Shown one piece after another: positions 58,835-64,000 of a stretch of 64,000 nucleotides of DNA. The notes under the pieces are model-generated. The model was not told where the DNA came from. It did not search any database and was given only the letters and a program-made list of their open reading frames with translations. The translations under genes were made by a program, and so were the position numbers. Source of the DNA: Anticarsia gemmatalis (Eukaryota; Arthropoda; Insecta; Lepidoptera; Erebidae); contig NC_134765.1 of the NCBI RefSeq assembly GCF_050436995.1, positions 5,173,501 through 5,237,500 on the forward strand. The letters run 5' to 3'. The stretch's first letter is position 1. Each line of letters starts with the position of its first letter.

Positions 58835-60854
58835 CTATAATAATAGGTAATTCTATAACCGTTTACTGTCTAACTCTATTTCTTATTCGGGGCCATTTAG
58901 AAAATTATTTGTGTTGCTGTAAATCAATTATTTAATTGCATTTAATTGAGAGGAAACGCTTGATATCATGTTATGGTCGAAGATCATAAGGTTTGAAACT
59001 GTTGGTGGTAATCTATCATGGGTGGCTTTATTACTGCACCGGTTGAAATGGTAGTAGCGGTTGAAGACGCTTACAGAAATAATCATCGGTTAATTTAAGT
59101 TAAAGTTCTATGGAGCTTTCATTTGTAACTTAGATGTATTGGAGTACGTGACTTGATGCCATAAGCCTTTGTTCGAGTAGTACGGTAGTCAAGAAGTGAA
59201 AAATAAATTGGCTGTTACTCAAAATAAAAAAATTTACTGTATACATTTAGATATATTATATCTATTTACTTCTACTTCAATAAGAAAACAATGGAAATAT
59301 GTTAAAATGTTTTGTAGCCCTAGCATATTTCGTGCACGTGTTCAGTGTTCTATGCATTTTTAAGAAAATTTGTCTTTATAGACTTTCCTGGACCTACATA
59401 AATCAAGAATTACACCTGTAATCTTTCTGGAACTAGTTTTTTTATACAAGGTAATAAGACAGAGCCTTCGATAGACCAGAAATTAATAATTCTATACGTT
59501 GCTAACCACATATCAACCAACACATTAATCAAACTAATTGCTCACAAAGTATTGTTCCATGCTTATAATTATTCAATACGCATAATAATATTACTAAGCG
59601 CATAATCCTTACGATATAACTGTTTAGAAAACCTGTTCTAATAATGACAGTGATTCGTATATGTGCATGCAGTTGACCAAGCAAACAAACTTATGTCTGC
59701 AGTTGGAAAACTTGATTGGTCGTTATAGTACAATCGTAAAATTAAAATTTTAGACAGATTTTGTCATTTAATTTCAGTAATTTTTATAGTAATAAATAGC
59801 CCAAGAAACCAATTTTTATTTGGTCATAATATTTACTATTACTACTACTACTATTTACTACCATTTGGCAGTCATATATATAGTTTTTTATAAGGTTTTG
59901 TTGAATTAGTTTCAACCGTTGCACCACTTTCAACTGCATGTATAAATTTGTCGTATCGTTAGATCCCTACGTCACTACTCAGTATTTCCAATCAGGTTTT
60001 CCTGTAATCGCGTTGATCTTTGATTTTTTGTTCAACTTGTCTGCGTCTGTTACTCCAGATATATTGAGATTGATTTCTATCTATCTGTCTTCTAGTTTTG
60101 TATTATTTTGGGTTTTATGTTTGTGATTATTGCTACTACAAAACATATTTATTTTCGTTATCTAACGTTTATTGTGATCTTAGAAGAAAACCTCAAAAAC
60201 TAAAATCATAAAAAATAAGGCACATGTTTTACAACTTTGCAGTTAACTGCTGCACAGTAGTTTCCTTTACGATCAGAGTGTACAAACTAGACATTTCCCT
60301 AATCAGATTTAATTAAAGTTAATTTTATTTAAGCTTTTAAAACCCTAACTTTATCTGACTATTACTATAATCGCTCTCAATACGTACTCCTGACTATTTA
60401 GTTACCTATATCAGTAGCGAATCTAGTTTATAGATGGCAATAATGTACAAAATTGCGCATTAGCAAATCGCTTAAGGCGTTAATATCACGATATTTAATC
60501 TGACTATCATTACACCAAGTCTTATGTTTTCCGGTTAATAGGACCGCCTTATCCGGTGTGGGTGTTAGATTCCAGATATGTATTTGACGGACTATAGAAA
60601 AGTCATTATTATTATAGTCTGTAAAAAGACAACTCTTAAATTAGATATATTTATGACATTGTATACAGAGCACCAGACCCCAGACACTATATTAGTGAGA
60701 ATTTAATTCGGAGCGATGAAAATTTCGGAAGATGTTAGCAGGACAAGATAACCAAAGCCTTTCTAATTACATGAGATATTTTTAAATGCACCCGCATCCA
60801 AAAGCAACTATCTCTGAATAATATGTATAATTTGCTATCAAACAAAGCGAAAAC
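58835..60854. other. unique AT-rich stretch
   Basis: Contains an ACT-repeat patch (about 59831-59860). The hydrophobic open frame 59938-60126 has no support. No repeat ends were recognised. Confidence 0.35.
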
Positions 60855-60860
60855 TTTATT
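60855..60860 (-). terminator. poly(A) signal AATAAA (minus strand)
   Basis: TTTATT on the plus strand, 29 bases past the stop of the 60889-61302 reading. Confidence 0.3.
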
Positions 60861-60888
60861 CCAACATAGTGTTTTCTTTAAAATCTTG

Positions 60889-61302
60889 CTAGTTATAATC
60901 AACTCCTTCAATCCTACGTGACCATGTCATCCAATCGTCTAACATTTTCCTGATCAACATGCTTGAATAACAATGATAACTGCACACATCCTTCAAAAGA
61001 ATCCATTTTCTACACCACTGTACCACCAAACATCCGTAAATTTCATTTAACACGAAGAACATCCCATACAAATAGTGTGTCAAACACATCTCCATTACAC
61101 ACTTTTTTACTTCCATACAATACTTTTTTACCTTCGAACAAAAAGCGAACGTTTCAATTCTACCCCTTTGCTCTACGTGATTTCGAATCAACAATCGATT
61201 AATCACCGGACCGAAGTCTGTTTGTGTCAAATCATCATCTTTTGAAGTAATCCTTTCAATCATTGAAAGACAATTTGCTGAGACGAATGCTTGGTCAACG
61301 GG
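60889..61302 (-). CDS. long minus-strand open frame, terminal-exon candidate
   Basis: The frame is open from about 61376 to TAG at 60889, roughly 160 codons. An acceptor (caagtattttcacag) at 61303 would start the exon in phase 0, and an internal ATG lies at 61263. Stretches include PVDQAFVSANCLSMIER, ITSKDDDLTQTDFGPVINR, CMEVKKCVMEMCLTHYLYG and LIRKMLDDWMTWSRRIEGV. It is Cys-, Met- and Trp-rich and near 15% acidic. AATAAA follows 29 bases after the stop. A plus-strand frame (60963-61202) also looks partly coding and faintly resembles a LINE C-terminus, so an old retroelement is the alternative. No family is recognised. Confidence 0.35.
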   Translation of the reverse strand, partial: PVDQAFVSANCLSMIERITSKDDDLTQTDFGPVINRLLIRNHVEQRGRIETFAFCSKVKKYCMEVKKCVMEMCLTHYLYGMFFVLNEIYGCLVVQWCRKWILLKDVCSYHCYSSMLIRKMLDDWMTWSRRIEGVDYN

Positions 61303-64000
61303 CTGTGAAAATACTTGATTTTTGTGAGAATTTTCGAGAAATGGGGTGAACTGGATTTTCGTTGGTCAAGTGACTTTACCAGTCTACGATTTGTTAATTA
61401 TTAATTTGGTTGTGTGAATTCAATAGCGTTAAGTGATTTGAATCTTATTTGACACAGTATGGTGCATATTTGTTCAATACAGTAGGTAACCATTAAGGGA
61501 TGACTGATCTGTGTGATGCATGCTTAAACCAGGTGCAATACTTCAAAACCGTATAAAAGTTCACTAGTATTGTGACAACACGCATTTTAAGTAAAAAACA
61601 CTATGTACGGCCATCGGTGCATTTACAAACCTCGTTGACAATTGCTTAACCCATCTACTTATATTCAGTTAAGCACAATAATTAATATTTATCTTCGGAC
61701 TAGAAGAACTCGTTCTAAAGCTAACCTAAAGGTGTGGTTTCACTGACGCGACTTTGATGAGCGATAGTCGATGTTTGATTTATGTTTGTCGTAAAACTGA
61801 CCGTTTTATTGCCTTTAGCGTTTGATGGGCTACTTCTCTGTGTTTACTTAAACAAAGTATTATAGAGCTTGGTTTTTATTCCCCCGCAAGATTGTGAGCA
61901 CTTGTGTGTGGTAGACGCCGTAAAATGTTGTATTTTAAATGTCTTGGAAGTGTCGAGATTTTTGCAGAAATAATGGTTAAGTAAAACTTTCCAAGTTGTT
62001 TCTTTTGTAAACCATGAATGTACAATGTACATATATTCTACAGGCTTATATTAAAAGCATGTAAAACCTTCGGTTTGGACTTCATAAACTATAGAAATGG
62101 TTTTGTAGACATTTGTGTCATGAATTCTCTAAGTATATGTTTAGACCTTAAATATGTAAGTCCCATATTTAAGTGGAGTGATCTTAAAGATGTTTACAAA
62201 CATAATTATCACGCCGTACCACGAGGTACGCATGCCAAGAGTCCAAATAAATCCTAGCGTTAAATTTTGTCGCAAAATCGTTTAAAAGAGAACCAACACC
62301 ATTTGTCAGCCGAAGACTTGCACAAACCTCCCATTACACGTTTCTGACGAACGCGGTTTATCTCAGTTAACTGTCATTAGTTAGAATTACATACAAATTG
62401 GCAGATTCATTTACTGCAACAGCTAGTGATGAAATTAGTGTCGTTTTTCATTTACTAAACGTGAAATAAACGATAATATATTTTCTTACACGTGCTTCAA
62501 TTAAAATTTTTTTTTTAGTATATGGTGGTATTACCTCGTAAGATCGCTCTTTAAGAAAGCTCGTGCCCAATAGCGGGCAAGTTAAATGTATTTCCTATTT
62601 ACCATAAAGGCTTTATTTTGGTACAAATTGGTAGACTCGCTCTTAGCTTGATCGCTTAACTAAATATAAATGTATTTTTTCATCGCCCAGTAATCGAACG
62701 GAGCAAGTATAAAATAGAAATATTAGTAAATTATTAGTATTATACATCAGGTAGATTGGACCTCTACAAAAAGTTTCAGTCAACATTCTTTCTTCTTAAA
62801 CTTTATTCTTTGTGAAATTAACCACAAAAATTCAAACTCAACCGCTCAATCTTCTTACATCAGTATATCGACATGTCACTGTCTATCCGGTGTTACCAGT
62901 GAATAATAATACGTTAGCAGTGATATAGTAAATAGGCGTAAGTCGGAGACACCTGTGTTACGCATCCAATGTGGATAACAAAAAATAAAGAAAAAAACAA
63001 CACAGCCTATCAATGCATAGTTGAGAATAGTGTGGATTTAACGCGAATTTGTTTTTGATTATTTGCTATAGGTTCATTGACCCTGACTAAGATTTGATAC
63101 ACACAACAAGTTGTTTGATGAGACTTGAGGATATATTTACATAATTCTTAATGAACCATTAATTAGTTTAAACTCGGCATGAACAAATCAGTGCCCATTT
63201 TTTATGGATATTTTAGTATTTTCGTTTGATAAAAAGATTAAAAATGCCTTTGAAAGTAATGGTCTTCTAAGAGCTCGAATTAAACAATACTAATCTGACC
63301 ATGATACACAGAAAAAAAAGTGGCTTGCTCTCTTTAAAATCTAAAGACAATAGTAAACGTAACTTTACTTATAATAAACAATAATTGTACCTCACTGTAT
63401 TCCTAACACCTAGTGAACTGATAAAGCTATAAATTAATTTCCTTATAAATAATTTATCGCCAAGCTGAGATCTACTTAGAACTACTTCCGTAAAAGGACA
63501 GACCCTCACGTCTTTTGAGATAATTGTAATCACATAAGTAACTATTGCATAATATTAACTTTAAAAAGGTATTATTATGAGTAGTACTGAATTCTGGTGC
63601 GTAGTACTATGACTGATAAGAACAATGACGTATATAATAATTATTATGGAAATGACGTTGAGATTTCGTCAAAAGTGACGAAGTTCTAAGATTGCTTTTT
63701 AGCTTATTCACAAAATTAAAACACGAAATGCTCTGTTGTAAATCGATTTTTAACTCGCTCTGCGCTCAGAAAAATAGTTCTTTGACTTTTCAGCTGGAAT
63801 AAAGCTTCTCCTAACACTAATTCAGAACATTTCTTTTTAAATGTTTAAATTCATTTCCTACTTGATTTGCAATATTTACCTCAAAAAAGTAGAAAATCTA
63901 AAAGCACTGCCGAAAATTGCGAACCTTTTAAAGATCAATGTTTCGAAGCACATCCACACTATTCTTACCGTTGCACTTAAACGAAACAGCATTACCTCCG
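61303..64000. other. unique AT-rich stretch to the window end
   Basis: Open frames at 61844-62032 (-) and 62018-62257 (+) overlap start-to-start and lack splice or poly(A) support. No repeat ends were recognised in the last 1.7 kb. Confidence 0.35.

Noticed and set aside
60963..61202. 79-residue plus-strand frame resembling a LINE C-terminus (FYPFALRDFES)
   Set aside because: The resemblance is limited to about ten residues; the minus-strand frame is longer and has 3'-end signals. Kept only as an alternative.

Overview
This window looks like nuclear DNA from a moth or butterfly (Lepidoptera). It is about two-thirds A+T, almost free of long open frames, and filled with short dispersed repeats. 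These include non-autonomous Helitrons running from TC..ATACTAATATTATAAA to a hairpin plus CTAG, tRNA-derived SINEs, retroposon tails carrying a 'tgtcccactgctgagcaaagg' block, a mariner deletion derivative, and a small TA-flanked foldback MITE. No rRNA, tRNA, CRISPR array or operon-like block was seen. No exon could be tied with certainty to a named gene. Gene calls below rest on splice-site strength, reading phase, codon content and poly(A) signals, all read by eye, so most have low to moderate confidence.

Layout. 1-909 (+) looks like the 3' end of a gene, with a possible phase-compatible exon at the left edge and a poly(A) signal at 1001. It converges on a two-exon minus-strand reading (exons 3205-3079 and 1431-1286, poly(A) signal at 1202-1197) that would encode a ~90-residue protein with one membrane segment. 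A Helitron at 3871-4126 sits inside a long open frame and supplies its stop codon. 9.9-11.1 kb (+) holds a frameshifted, coding-like locus. 11.4-14.8 kb is a transposon cluster: deleted mariner, two foldback MITEs around a LINE reverse-transcriptase relic, a composite repeat, and a 473-bp near-perfect inverted repeat. 19.6-24.9 kb has a clean 96-nt minus-strand exon candidate, Helitrons, a MITE, a SINE and two weak terminal-exon candidates. 29.2-30.3 kb has a juxtaposed AG|GT site, then a CpG-rich patch and a short ORF with a signal-peptide-like start. 35-38.9 kb has a Helitron, minus-strand exon candidates and a ~670-bp element with bipartite inverted ends. 40.5-52.5 kb is mostly repeats (SINE, LINE tail, Helitrons, MITE) with a minus-strand terminal-exon candidate and a possible 24-nt micro-exon. 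55-61.4 kb contains several plus-strand coding-like pieces, some split between frames, and one of the longest open frames on the minus strand.

How the parts fit: the unique sequence looks like long introns and intergenic DNA with scattered exons. Repeats account for most of the obvious structure. The best leads for new biology are the two AG|GT (recursive-splice-like) sites, the ORF cut by a precisely placed Helitron, the long hairpin whose arm differences mostly keep pairing possible in RNA, and the bipartite-TIR element. Homology and transcript evidence would be needed to settle every gene call.
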